Below are positions 36,929-49,228 of a stretch of 64,000 nt of DNA, in pieces. The notes under the pieces are model-generated. The model saw nothing but the letters and a program-made list of their open reading frames with translations, made no database searches and was not told the origin of the DNA. A program made the translations under genes and the position numbers. Origin of the DNA: Pieris napi (lineage: Eukaryota > Arthropoda > Insecta > Lepidoptera > Pieridae). Within the stretch, counting starts at the first letter, position 1. Each line of letters starts with the position of its first letter. Where the stretch lies: assembly GCF_905475465.1 (NCBI RefSeq), contig NC_062235.1, forward strand, positions 3,358,001-3,422,000, read 5' to 3'.

Positions 36929-37829
36929 TAGGGGTGTAGTAGCTCTCATGTCATTTTACACGTGTATATCATATTTCTAACATATTATTTCCTCAATTAG
37001 ATTTTGATAGTCTTTGATTTTCCTCGTTTTAACATGTATGATGTTTGAGAGCATGAATAAAATAAATAAGTAAATCATTTATTTTCACACCCAAATATAA
37101 CGGGTGCGTATTTAAAAAACTTTGTTATCTTTGTCTTTGCATAACTTTTTATTCTTATGTATTATCTTGTTTATAAATAACCCATCTTCAAGACCAAAAT
37201 AAATAAGACATTATTGCACTACTCGCGTATTATGTTACGTCGTTACTTAGTTGAGTTGATCAATAGTTACTTCCGTCTACTTTAGTCTATATTTAGACAT
37301 TTTATTATTATTAATTTTAAACAATGAAAAGCTTATTTACATTTTAGCTGTAAGATTACTAATAAATAAATTATTCTTAAATTACGCTAGATCGTAATGT
37401 TAAAATATGATGTTCGTGAAGAGCCACTTTAAAAAAAAACTTGATTATGTTATTTTTATTGTTGTTTAGCATTGACCCCTTTTCGGTAAAGGCCTTCTCC
37501 TGAACTTTCTATTTAGATCTATTTTGCTTTTCCTCAATTTTATTATGTCGTTAGCCAATCGCTTTTGAAGTCTTCCCACATTTCTCTTACCTTGAGATCC
37601 CTTCAAATGAGTGGCTTAGTTATTTATTTACATTATATTAATGACCTTTAAAAAAAGATAAACATGGGGCAACTGGCGCGGCGGCCTTATTGCTACTATA
37701 TATTCCCGTCAACGCTATAGAGTTACATAGGTCTGTAGACTTAGCAATATGACCTGCCCATTTCAATTGTAAAAAAAACTGTATCTATGGGACTAGAAAC
37801 TTACATATTAGTTTTATTAGAACAAACGC

Positions 37830-37945
37830 AAACGGGCAGAATGCTCACCTTGTGTTAGGTAATACCGCCAACCATAGACCATAGATCACATTGCCAGAGG
37901 ACTCGCAATCTTTTAAGATAGGTACGCACTTTTTACGGCCACGTT
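37830..37945 (-). repeat. LINE 3' tail, degraded
   Basis: It reads 'aacgggcagaatgctcacct', 'gttaggtaataccgcc' and 'ccagaggactcgcaatctt' on the plus strand, the complement of the shared tail. Confidence 0.6.
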
Positions 37946-38439
37946 TAAATCAAAACCTAGTTTTTACAACTTATTTTTGTAGAATCACTAACCCATATCA
38001 CACTACAATTTTTTTAATATATTATATTACAAGCGGATCCGACTGACGTTGTCTGCGTGATATTTTAATCGATTAGGATATGTGATTAAGGTAGGTTCAA
38101 ATGTATAATTTATTATGGTTTTGGTAAATTTATTTATTTTCCTTATTTCCTATTTTTACAAAAAACTAATACAATAGAAAACTATACTTACTAAAAACAT
38201 AATATAAACATAAAAAACCTTTTAATAACTTATAAATAATGCAAATCTTGTGAATTAACCCAGTGTACAACTAAATATATCCGTCTCACAAGCAATAGTG
38301 TTTAGGGTGCGCAAGACACGCGTACCTAAATGGTGCTTCTCTGAGTAAATTCGTACGCGCCCGAGGCACTGCCAGCAATTGCGACCGCTTACCAGTCGCA
38401 GTCGCAACATTTCTGATATGTAACGATTAATGTTGAAGG

Positions 38440-38710
38440 GCTCGAAATCTTGTTAGAATGCCTAAGTTGAAAACCACGCGGGCAGATGCAAGTCCATAAG
38501 TGTTGTAGTATTAGGCCACTATGTGGAGTCAGCTTCCAAGAGACGTATTTCCAAACCGATACGACTTCGGGGCCTTCATGATATGAGCGTACCAATCCCT
38601 GAAAAGTCAAGAGCAACACATCTGGTAGTCCTCGGCGTTTTAGGTGTCTATGGGCGGCGGTAATCCCTTTATGCAAAGTGCCTGCTCATTTGCCTCCTGT
38701 CCCATAAAAA
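38440..38710 (+). pseudogene. LINE ORF2 C-terminus and 3' tail
   Basis: The broken frame includes 'WSQLPRDVFPNRYDFGAF', the standard LINE C-terminal phrase, followed by the 'gtgtctatgggcggcggtaa' tail and a final 'gcctcctgtcccataaaaaa'. Several frame breaks are present. Confidence 0.65.
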
Positions 38711-39029
38711 AAATATTAATAAATATTCGACGCAATGGAAATCAATACAACTTAATATTTACAAGTCAATGTTTATTATTTATCTAGGCTTAAGATTTCA
38801 GTATTCATATCAGAATTAACTATCTAATTATTATATGTTATCTAAATTACGCTTTAAAAAAAATAAGATATTTTAGATAACTATCATTAGCGAGGTACTC
38901 ATATAATACCTATTAATGTGTCAACTTGTTTACTTCTAATACAAGTTATTATAACTTTAATTAGGTATAGAATAAACCTATATTTTTTAAAATTACGTCG
39001 TCTTCGGTCTAGTACTATTTAATTTTCTG

Positions 39030-39105
39030 ACGACTCATATTGGTCTAGTGGTTAGTACCCATGGGTCTCGGGGTGAATTGTCTTTAATAATGAAAAATTG
39101 TCTTG
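39030..39105 (+). repeat. SINE copy with the middle deleted
   Basis: The tRNA-like head (TTGGTCTAGTGGTTAGTACC) is joined directly, through 'catgggtctcggg', to the SINE tail 'gtgaattgtctttaat'. Compared with 34803-35041, about 150 bp of the body is missing. Confidence 0.7.
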
Positions 39106-39581
39106 AGGATTTTTTCAGCAGTAAGACCGCCCATTTACTTTCTTATTCTACTTTTATATTATTTTTCTCATGTTACGTGTTATTGTGATGTAAAAAACGT
39201 ATTATTACTTAACAGATATAGTAAAATTAAAACATGTACCCTGGATGTTTTTTATTATTATAACTTTTCGGACATGACAGTATTTTCTTCATTTTTCGTA
39301 GATTGTTCTTTTGTTCCACTTTTGCGTGTCCTCCAATCTTCTCCATTCTGGCCTTTCTATGGCCACTCTGCCCCATGTTTTCTTCATTATGTTGTTGTTG
39401 ATTTATTATCCTGAATGTACAAGACTTTAATTCAAGCTTTTAACTTCACAACTACATAAATGTACTCGTACCTGTATAAATAGCGAGACTATCTATTTAC
39501 GACTATCTATATCATCTATCACCAGTGCAGTGTTTCATTTTTAATTTCGTTTTGAATTCATTACCATAGGTACTTTCGTTT

Positions 39582-39943
39582 GGGGGCGTCCATAAATTAC
39601 GTGAGGTGTTTTTTTAAATTTTCTGTACCTCCCTCCCCCCTGGTGAGATGTCGTGAGATTTTATTCAACCCCCTCCCCCAACCCCCAATCTCACGTGAGA
39701 TTTTTCAAAATGTGGGTTTCTTACGTAAACGCGTTGGATTGTTATTGAAAAAAGAAAAAATACGACTAAAACAAAATAAGTGAAATGTTGAGCGTTTAGA
39801 TATGGAGTTAGCGGGAAGTTGCAGAGATGGCCTTTAGGGTCAACCGTTGTCCTAAATTTTTTTTTTTTCAGAAAAAAATTGCGTGATATTTGCCGAGACC
39901 CCCTCCCCCCCTTAAACACCTCACGTAATTTATGGACGCCCCC
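39582..39943. mobile_element. MITE with 27-bp perfect inverted repeats
   Basis: It begins GGGGGCGTCCATAAATTACG(TGAGGTG) and ends in the exact reverse complement. C-rich stretches (ccccctccccc) lie inside both ends. It is 362 bp, non-coding and of unassigned superfamily. Confidence 0.8.
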
Positions 39944-41990
39944 TTTTTAAATAAATGACAGAGAACAAAATTATCAGTAAGGTACTTGATATAAAAGTTG
40001 CACTAAGAAACTTGTTTTTTTATCACAGATTGGTAATTTCAATGTTGTTAATTAATTATATCTATGTATTTCGATTCACTAATAAGCCCGTTTTATTGAT
40101 ATAATTTTATACTTATTTAAATTAAATAGAGTTAATACTCGAACTACGAATAACCAAATTATTAGATAAATGTTAGCTTCAGAATATTAAAATTATTTTA
40201 ATAACATCGGTACTAGAAAGGCGTTACGGTAACACAGAAAGTTCCCGAGCAAAAATGGTAGCAACAAAAAGTGTATCAACAGGACGATTAACAATTAGAG
40301 TTAGGCATTCGCACTCTATAAGTGTGTATTTAGTGTTTGATTATTCAGACTTGACAAGTAACGACGAATGTCAAAAAAGATTTTGATATATGGGAGACAT
40401 AAGAAATGAATAGTCGCACCGTTTTAACTAAGGGAGGTAGTCTGCCTTTTTGAAGTGAAAACTACTTTAGCGGCGTTGTACACTTTTTTGGAATGGGTAA
40501 AAATGTTAAACTCGCGTCAGGACACGTGACCTGATCGAAAATTCGTAAGACGGATGGAGAGTAGACAGCTGGCGCGGCGTATTTAATGTAATATAAAATG
40601 TCATGTTTGTGAACCATAGCGCAATAAATAAATATTGCATTCTATCAAATAAATAATAGTACTTTAATATACAGATAATTAAAGCAATTCGTGCAAAATT
40701 ATTTCCTAACCATTCCAAAATATCAAAAATGCACAACGTTAATATTCAAGTTTTCACTTCTGCCGGCAACCCGTCGTTTTTTTTAATCAAACTATGTACA
40801 AATATTACACCAGAGAGTAACATTACTATTCCTCAACCAAAACTAACCTTTCGAAAAATACTTAACGAACTTCATATATATCCGTTCAGTGAACTGACAA
40901 AAGGTTTGCTTATGTCAGTTCCTATAGTGGTAGTAATAGTTAGGTATTTTATATTTTTAATCTTTCTATCTTTTAATAAATGTCGTGTTGCTTTTTCTGT
41001 ATGTAAGTGTGTGTATGTATGTATTATAAGTGTAAAAACATGCTGCATTGGGGTGACGTAATGGCTACTTATTTGGTTAAATAAATGAACATATGACTGA
41101 AGACAAAGAGTACTTTAGTTAAAAGAATTGGAGGTAATATAACCTCCAGATTCATAAAAATTATACCTAGTATATAGGTCTTTGTTTATTATTGACATTG
41201 TGTATAGAACATAATTAAATCCGGGTCATCGTGCGACGTTATCTGTAGCTTTCTGTTATCTATGTTTGAGTCATAAGGTTTTGAATCGCTTGGGTTTTTG
41301 AAAGTATATCTTCCTTCGAAAATTTTCTTACGTAAACGTAAAGATTAAATACTACCAAATTGAAGATGTCGCTGTTTAGGTAGTATGATTTTTTTAAATA
41401 ATATTTATTTTCTTCATTTATAAAAATGTGTACATTAATAATGGTGTCATCGCATGGGCGTGTTCTTTACATGATAACGGTGTCGATAATTCCTATGGCA
41501 CAAGAAATTTAAGAAGGTACAGGGTCGCATACGCATCCTATAAATCTATCCTTCCATCAGGTTTTAATTTATATCAACGAAGTCTAGTTGCTAAGTCGAA
41601 AGACTGAAAGTGATCTATTTAATTATCTTTTGATAAATTGTATCATTTTCATATATAATATCTAAAAAACTATTGTGTAACGACTGATTTCACGCCTTTT
41701 TCGGGCCGATTAGATTAAATTTAAAATCATGTATTAATTTTTAAATTTCGTAGTCTATTTTATATTTTTATGCTTTTATTTTAAGTTCGAGTTTTAAGCC
41801 TATTTAATTTCAAATAAGTTTAAATTTATCAATAGTAATAGACAACAGAAAAAAACTGCTGTCGGTAATGGCGGCAAACACAAGTAGCATCCAACAAGCG
41901 GCCTCTGCGCTATTTCCCAAGGGATCCCCTTCAAATTAGTCTTCCGGCGATACATGTCTGTGGTAATCTTGTGACCTGTTTATAAAGTGT
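39944..41990. other. Non-coding stretch
   Basis: No gene or clear repeat was recognised. ORFs at 40506-40736 (minus) and 40729-41061 (plus) are short, low-complexity and lack motifs. Confidence 0.4.
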
Positions 41991-41991
41991 T

Positions 41992-42190
41992 ACTAGCTGA
42001 CCCGGCAAACATTTGTGTTCCCATGTATATTATTTCTAGGAAATATTATTTTATTTCAATAAAAATAACTATCTACAATAATAAAAAAAGGGTCGATCGT
42101 AGGGGGGTGAAAATTAGGGGTTGTATCTATTTTTGTATGCATACAGCATAAAAAATAAAAATTTGTAAAGAATAAAAAATTTTTTTTGGG
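41992..42190 (-). mobile_element. Truncated Helitron-like element (family A)
   Basis: The 3' end (ACTAGCTGACCCGGCAAAC on plus) and the following 'taaaaataactatctacaa' and 'gggtgaaaattaggggttgt' blocks match family A. The 5' half is missing. Confidence 0.65.
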
Positions 42191-43318
42191 CTGGACAGTG
42201 TGTAGTGTGTGAATAGTACTAAAATTAGCACTCTACAAATGAAATTTTACCATGGTGTTCGTTGGCATAGGTTATGTATGATCGATTGGCAGCATTGCCA
42301 CATGCTTGCATTCTCATTTAATAATAAAACAGTAACAACCAATCACTTTGTAGCAATTTAAATGTATTATTTAGATTAGTAAATATGTATTAGACTAAAA
42401 TAGAATGCTGAATCAATATTATCTTACACTAAAAGTAAACTCAAGTTGAAGTTGAATAACAAAATTATATTTGTTAAACTGTCAAGCACTGGGTATATAA
42501 ATATTAAGCAGTTGTATAATACGATAACTTGCGTTTATATATATATAAACCTTGAAATATTTAACATAATTATCGATATTTGACTTCAAAGATTAATTAT
42601 ATAATTTTTTTAGTTCTCTTGCAATGTCAGATGTTACCGTTTAATATATCTTAATCCATTGTAATAAGGTTTATTTTTTTTCTGATGAAATCGTGGCCCA
42701 ATCGCCACGGCTATGCATCAAGTAAATGAACCTCAATTAACTCTTGCTATGGCAATAGAGTGTATTATGAGAAATACGAAACATAGACCCAAGAAAATAA
42801 TGTGTTTACCAGGGTAACCGGGTCAACACTATAAACGTGATAGTTTTCGTTAACACGATAAATATGTAGTTATTCATGACCTTGTTGCGATGTATGACCT
42901 CTCCTAGTAGTTTAGTCGTTTCATATGTGAATTATTAGTATCAATTTCGGATTATGTAATTTAATTTGGAAAACGAATAACTTGATGACAGGCAACAAAC
43001 GCTATCATATTTTTTTATAATGCGTAATATTTTTACTGCATTTATACACTGTCAACATTTTTATTCATAATCAACAAGTTTTTGTTAATGTCAAATTTTA
43101 GGACTATTGTCAAATCTTTTTCCCACGTTAATTATAATGCAATCGCAAACTTATTCAAGCAGGTCCAAGTTAGATTTTAGTAAAACAAAAATATTCGGTG
43201 TTTAATAATACGAGATAAAATAACTAACTTTATTTGCAGTTATGATTACGTATATCTAGCAGGTTCTTGTATGTTTACGACAATTTCTCAAGGTGTTTCT
43301 TGCAACCCGTCACATTAA

Positions 43319-43470
43319 ATCTTATAAAATTCTCGTGTCACAATGTTAGTTACCATACTCCTCCGAAACGGCTTGACCGATTTTTATAAAGTTTTATACG
43401 CATATTCAGTAGGTCTGACTACTATCTATCTTTCAACCCCTAGGTGATAAGGGGTGTCCACTACACAGCT
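43319..43470 (+). mobile_element. Helitron-like 5' fragment (family A)
   Basis: It reads 'tcttataaaattctcgtgtc', 'ctcctccgaaacggcttgac' and the 'catattcagtaggtctga' block, then stops. The 3' end is missing. Confidence 0.6.
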
Positions 43471-43569
43471 CATAACAAACAAAATATTGCCATATTTCCT
43501 TCCATAATAAACTCCTGCGGCGCTACAAACTTTTCTGGGCCACAGATATCTGTAACTGTTTTGTGCTCA

Positions 43570-43660
43570 TTTGTTTTTTACTAATAGGCAAGTAGGTGAT
43601 CAGCCTTCTGTGCGTTGTATCACGACTTTTCGTATACGGGTTTCAATACTCCTTCCTATG
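43570..43660 (+). repeat. SINE-like repeat fragment ('AGGCAAGTAGGTG' family)
   Basis: It reads 'actaataggcaagtaggtga', then 'tcagccttctgtgcg' and a 'cacgacttttcgtatacggg' segment, as in the copies at 2.6, 3.5 and 55.6 kb. Confidence 0.55.
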
Positions 43661-44362
43661 GAAATATTTTTTTTATCAGGTTATCTAATATTAAAACCTA
43701 AACATAACTATGAAATACAGTATTTACAATTTTCTTCAAATTGAGTCAGAAAATGCCAGCGTTAAAAGTACACTGCCACAGGGACCAAACTTTTTATCTT
43801 TGTTTTAATTTTCTTTTTAATTATTTTTATTATTACTATGTAGGTTAAGAACATTGTAAATACTGTATATTTTATTGTTATGGATATATTATTTGTTTGC
43901 TAGATTTAAAACATGACATGATAGATCTAAAACTTGAAAAATGCTAAGCGTAACTTCGTGTGGAAACCGCCATGTTCTAGATCTCGACGACATGTGTCAA
44001 AACTGGTTTAGGTCCGACATTCGAAGAAAACGAATTATAAATCTAAAGAAATATATACAATTAAAAATGTTTGTAACCTTACTCTTCTGGCTTGACCGAT
44101 AGATCTGTAAATAATACTGGGAATAGGTCGCAAACGAATTTTATAACTTATTTTTTTTAATTCGACGTGTAATTTTTAATGTACTCGTATTTATTATTTG
44201 ACAACATTGTTTAATTTGTTTTGGCATTTTTTATAACTTGGCATTTAAAAATACTTAATTTTCTTGAACCAACACCCTTTAATAGCGATCTTAGACTATA
44301 ATAGTTTTCAACTCTCACAGGCCGATAACTTGAAATATGGCAAAACTATGATTGCCGGATTA

Positions 44363-44492
44363 GGGGCCTTAGTCAAGATGCCTTAACAGTAAATTTGTAT
44401 GGAATTGACAGTTCGTGTCGAAAAGTTTTCATACAAATTTAGTCTATGACATTCTACATACACTACTGTTAAGGCATCTTGACTAAGGCCCC
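44363..44492. mobile_element. Short MITE with 29-bp perfect inverted repeats
   Basis: GGGGCCTTAGTCAAGATGCC(TTAACAGTA) at the left is exactly mirrored at the right. The total length is 130 bp. 'catacaaattta' near the centre is also roughly palindromic. No target duplication is clear. Confidence 0.8.
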
Positions 44493-44525
44493 AGGAGCTG
44501 TTATATAAAATGCGCTCGGACCATC

Positions 44526-44643
44526 GGAATGGAAGCCTTTCTGGTCGAGCTACGCTCGCCAAAACAGCCCGAGCTGAGCTGTCAAGGCCCTAAAGGCCAA
44601 CAGCGAGATCCCATTCAAAAAAAAAAAAAAAGGAATGGAAGCC
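44526..44643 (+). mobile_element. Small retroposed insert with poly-A tail and 12-bp target duplication
   Basis: GGAATGGAAGCC occurs at 44526-44537 and again at 44632-44643. Between them lies an 80-base GC-rich sequence (from 'tttctggtcgagctacgctc' to 'cagcgagatcccattc') followed by about 14 A. This is the hallmark of LINE-assisted insertion of a polyadenylated RNA. The source RNA is not recognised; a structured small RNA or a truncated SINE is possible. Confidence 0.75.
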
Positions 44644-45220
44644 ATCACCGTCACATGTCTATGGTCATATTTGACAATACCTACGATAATTATTTCTTTC
44701 TCGTTTTCCTATTAAACCGTTAGCGATTCTCTTTCATAAAACCGTCCTATGTGTGAGTTAAGTTAGCTAATACATTTTCCACCGAAACTGACTTCTCATA
44801 TTCGCAGTTTCTCTGAGCTGTCTTTAAATTTTGCATAAGTTATCATTTATATTTCCCGCCTTTTTATCTCATATTTACAGTTTGTAAGAACTGTTGATAG
44901 TACTTTTATAGGTAGTAAAATTAGTTTTTATTGTTATCTTGTTTGTTTCTAGATGTAAGATTGTTTAAATAAATAAGTGTTAACATAGTAACTAAATAGA
45001 TAAACCACTGTTTCAATTCTTTGCTGTAGATCTGTGTTATAACATTAATGCCTTCAAAATGCAAAAATCTAAATAATTGTGGTATTTTCACTGTGGTATA
45101 TAAAATCATTATGTCATATATACAGTTGTAACAATGAATCCAAGGATTATATTTTATCTGTGAAAGGTTAGAATTTTTGTCGATATTTGTTCGCTATTAA
45201 GCCAAAATTATTTACGCTAT

Positions 45221-45466
45221 AATTGCGGAACTGGGGGCCTCATAGCCTAGCGGTCTTATTAAGTGGCAGCTAGGTGAGGGGTACCGAGTTCGATTCCCGG
45301 TTCGAGGGCAAGTTTTAATTTAATTTAAATTAGTTCTCGGCCTTTGGGAGGGTTGTGCGGTACACGGTCGAATTTCTAAAGACAAGCACGAATTATAAAA
45401 AAATCCTATACTTGACGCTGGCTAATGTACAAATCGTGCCAGAGCCATTAAAAAAAATTGCGGAAC
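45221..45466 (+). repeat. tRNA-derived SINE with 11-bp target duplication
   Basis: The body (45232-45455) has a tRNA-like head with TAGCCTAGCGG (A box) and GAGTTCGATTCCCGG (B box). The body 'ttctcggcctttgggagggt' and 'tcgtgccagagccatt' follows, then an A-rich end. AATTGCGGAAC flanks it at 45221-45231 and 45456-45466. The perfect duplication marks a fairly recent insertion. It is unrelated to the 34.8-kb SINE. Confidence 0.88.
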
Positions 45467-45802
45467 ATTTGTATTAAAGAGGAGATTATTAAGTATGTAT
45501 CCAAATTTAAAGAGTATTCTAAGATAAACTAAGGGTGTGACTTAGAACGAAGTACCTATGACTCCCGTAAAATCCTATTAAATTGTTACATACGGGTGTC
45601 AGATTGAAACTTATAATAAACTGCAAGCCCAATTCTCTTCCACTTCCCAGGTAATCTTTAACAATATTATATACACATGTATTATGTTTAAAGTATAATT
45701 GTTAGGGAGAGGTTGGTCGCGGTACGTAAGTTTTACTTATTAAAAACTGTTAAAGCAAGATTTATACTTATTATTTTTAAGGCATGGGGTATATCAGATA
45801 TA

Positions 45803-46077
45803 TGACCAGACGTCCCGTTTTGAACAGGACTGTCCCTTTTTTAAATTACGAGTGCCGGTGTCCCCGAAAGTGGGAAATAAGAATATAAAAAAACGTGCCA
45901 AGAGTTTCTTTCTTATGTGAAACTATCACCAGCTATATTAAAACAAATTTGTTCTTCGGATAAATATAACTTTTTCCAAATAAATAACTTGAACAGTGTT
46001 TTTTTTTCATTGACTACGTATTAGTTGACCAAAATTAAACCATTGTCCCGATTTGCGTCAAAGAATAAATGGTCACT
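45803..46077. mobile_element. Possible old hAT-like or MITE remnant
   Basis: The ends TGACCA...TGGTCA, with 'gacgtcccgttttg' near the left and 'attgtcccgatttgcg' near the right, resemble inverted ends. The 'cccg' motifs are shared with the hAT-like element at 51.1 kb. It is short and diverged. Confidence 0.3.
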
Positions 46078-46542
46078 TTAGGTATATTATCCCAAATTTT
46101 TAAGACATTGTTCTCATCGTTTTATGTCAGGTAGCTTCCGCTCTCAGCGTCGCTCGTTGATTTCGTGTATTGACAAGATTTGTTGGGATGTTCAACAATA
46201 ACCATTATATTTCGGTCTATTTAAATAAGATCATAACAAATTATACACCTAAACCTTCCACAGGAATCACACTATCTGAGTATGTTAGTTTTTGAGTTTG
46301 TCATACAAACAGTCGCGGCCGGAACTCGGAAGACTTCATTATATAATATTTATGGATAAGAAAAGCAAGTCAGGAATATGAAATGCATACTATTATTTCA
46401 TTCAAGTATTTAACATAATCCGAATTTATTAACCTTCGAAGGTCAATGATAATCAGATTATTTATCGTTAAGCATTGCTCTAATAAATGTTTTTAAGTAA
46501 ATAGTATAGGTTAAATAATACCTTTTATTTATAAACTACTAG

Positions 46543-46760
46543 CTCCCGCACCCTACGTTTCGCTTCAATATATTTTACTTTTTTAGTAGTAACATACCCA
46601 AATATTGAATATTTTGCTATGCTCCCCATAGAGCCTGTTTGGTTTTCCGGTATATAAATGTATATCAATTTTTCTCTCCATAGAAACCTTCCTCAGAGGT
46701 CAAGGAAAGAATAAATAAAAAATTACTCGAAGTGGTTAAATTTTGCGCTAAGCAATTTGT
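46543..46760 (-). mobile_element. Helitron-like 3' portion (family D)
   Basis: Plus-strand ACTAGCTCCCGCACCCTACG is the complement of a typical Helitron end (GGAGCTAGT). The following 'ttttctctccatagaaac' segment is common in lepidopteran copies. The 5' end is not defined. Confidence 0.45.
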
Positions 46761-47181
46761 CTATCAATATACAGCGTGCCAAATTTTTTCGGTTTGAATA
46801 TGTTAAAATCATGATTTACTTAAATGAAACATAATGTACTAAAGACAAAGACAATGAGTGAACGGAAAATTACTATAAAATATATTATAATGTTTAAAAT
46901 TTTGATTATTATTTGTTACCTTAACTTAGTAACTAAAAGCAATCAAAAAACGGTACGATAACATTAAGAGTCGAGGCTCCCGTTTTACAATAACGTATCG
47001 GATTTGAATTGTCACTGTATTGAAGACTACACTACTACACTGATTACTCGGCGAAGCTTTGGACTGCCTCCCCCTAGGCAGACAAATGACCCGGTGAGGG
47101 TGAATGCAGAGCGGGGGGAAATAGTTGTACTGGATATGTAGGGTAGAATTTTTTGACCCACGTTTCCCTTCGCGCTATAAC

Positions 47182-47901
47182 GGCTCATACCCACGAGCCG
47201 GTTTTTCGCCGGGCCTAGCTCCGGCGAAAAACCGGGTCTATGTCCGGTCGACAGTCATGTATGGGACACTATGACGCCATGCACACGACGCCGGGGCTAG
47301 CGCCGGCTCTCCGCGCAGCCGGGCACGGTGCTCGCCGTGTCTACGCCCGGCGCGCAGTGGACTGTGGAGTATGGCAGTGTATGAGCGCATGCACACGAGA
47401 CCGGGCCTACACCCGGCGCGTGCCGACTACCTACGCAGTACGCACAACGCAATATTATATTATATTATGTAATTATTGAAGTCGACCAGGAATTATTAAT
47501 TGGAGACATACTACTGCGCATATTTGTATCTTCATGTTTAAGTTTTGGGTTCCAAAATATGTAACATTTTTATAATGTTTCTTTTTTCATTCGAAAGTAC
47601 TTCTCAAATTTCTCGTCATAGTTGCTTCTGAATGAGCGTATGAAATGCACCATGATCTTCTCTTTCTGTTAACATGGGAGGTACCCAATGTCGTCTATGT
47701 ATTTTTTCTCGTCTTTTTTAGCTTTTTATACATGTGGTACATGCAATAATAATTCATTGAATGAAAAGAGCGTATGAAGGCGGCACCTCGATGAAACCGG
47801 ATCGTGTACAAACCGTCTTGTGTGCAAGCTCGGACGGTTTCTGCGGCGCCGGCGCCGGCCAAAAACCGGGCCGTGTTGAAACCGGCTCGTGGGCATGAGC
47901 C
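47182..47901. mobile_element. GC-rich MITE with 23-bp inverted repeats
   Basis: GGCTCATACCCACGAGCCGG(TTT) at 47182 is mirrored at 47879-47901 with one mismatch. The subterminal parts are unusually GC-rich (gccgggcc, gcgccggcgccggcc), while the centre is AT-rich. There is also a nested palindrome: 'ccggtttttcgcc' against 'ggcgaaaaaccgg' at 47199-47235. ORFs inside have no motif. Confidence 0.75.
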
Positions 47902-48153
47902 CTAACTCGACCCTGACTAATACCATATTTATTTGTAACTAGCGGATCAGTTACCCAACTGTAACTTTGTAATACCATTTTTAACAAATTAACAGCTAGA
48001 CTAATACATTTTTCGTTTTTCTGTTTGTTGCGTTTTGCTATACCTATGATATATCTATCTTTGTCCTACCTATACGTATATCACAATTTGTGGTGTATGT
48101 TTGTTAAAATTCTCAATAATATATCTTATATACTAGGTGGGTATATTATGTCA

Positions 48154-48156
<3 letters not shown>

Positions 48157-48201
<45 letters not shown>
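48157..48201. repeat. (TA)n microsatellite
   Basis: About 22 uninterrupted TA units. The ORF crossing it (48025-48369) is a chance reading of YI repeats. Confidence 0.95.
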
Positions 48202-48204
<3 letters not shown>

Positions 48205-48454
48205 TTAGATGACGTAATAGGTAACTTAAAACATAATTGGTACTTGACAATTGAATTATTCTTAGTACATATTTTTGAAGTAAAATATATAATATACTCG
48301 CGTTTTGCTTTTACTTTATATCTTCAAGAGATTTCAGTACGAGCACTTAATACTGTTTTTCCTTCTTGACTTTCCGTCAGTTAAAGCACTCTACAATTGA
48401 TACAGATTTTCAATAAATTACTGGAAATCAACTTCCCTATAAATTGCTAGGATC

Positions 48455-48600
48455 ACATATAAATATGGGTCCCTTCAAGAAAAGAGCGTACCAATTCTTA
48501 AAAGGCCGGCAACGCACTCGCGAGCCCTCTGGCATTGAGAGGGTCCATGGGCGCCGGTATTACTTAACATCAGGTGAGCCTCCTGCTCGATTGCGTTTAA
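48455..48600 (+). pseudogene. LINE ORF2 C-terminal end and 3' tail
   Basis: The frame reads GPFKKRAYQFLKGRQRTREP, then SGIERVHGRRYYLTSGEPPA. This is the clearest copy of the LINE C-terminus in the window and shows that the recurrent tail is coding-derived. The upstream part is absent. Confidence 0.75.
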
Positions 48601-49228
48601 AATTACGTATGTCAAATAAATACGGTACTGGATACACTCGTAGACGCGGTTCTAAATCTCAATATTGACTTTTAAAGCTCAAATCCCACTCAAATATCCT
48701 TCTCACCTTTGTGATGCTGGAGGCATCTTTATATTATCATATTATTATTCAGATCAGAATTGATACAGAGTTTCTGGTCAAACGCGATTTAAAATGTGTG
48801 ACTTTATCGTGAGTCATACTAAACTGTTTTAAATAGCGGCAAAACTAGAATGTTTCCAGCTCGAACTTTAAACAAATTTTTACATTTGTTTCACATTAAG
48901 TAGGTTAACTCTTCTGTTCTGGCAATCTGGTTGTTTAACTTTGTCAATAACTTTACTGTTTAATTCCCTAAGTTATCAGCCTATCACAGGTGCACAATAT
49001 GTGGAAGGTATGAATGGATCGCGTCAATGCAACGTCACCTAGTTTAAATTATGTTAGTGTCATTGAACGACAGCGTTTTGGCTCTGCCAAGACATCTTTG
49101 CCAAGTGACGTAGCGAGATACAATGTGTGCACTAGATGTGCAACCACAATGTTGCAGATCATGCATCATTATATAATTCATTGATGACAAAGACGCCTTG
49201 TTGTTTAATTAAAAATTAATACTTTATT

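Noticed and set aside
39665..39919. 84-residue minus-strand ORF
   Set aside because: It lies within a MITE with perfect inverted ends; its Gly-rich end is a reading of the C-rich subterminal run.
45235..45310. A second tRNA gene
   Set aside because: It lies inside a 224-bp retroposed unit with an 11-bp target duplication, so it is the head of a SINE.
48025..48369. 114-residue ORF
   Set aside because: It is built over a (TA)n run giving YIYIYI and lacks any other coding sign.
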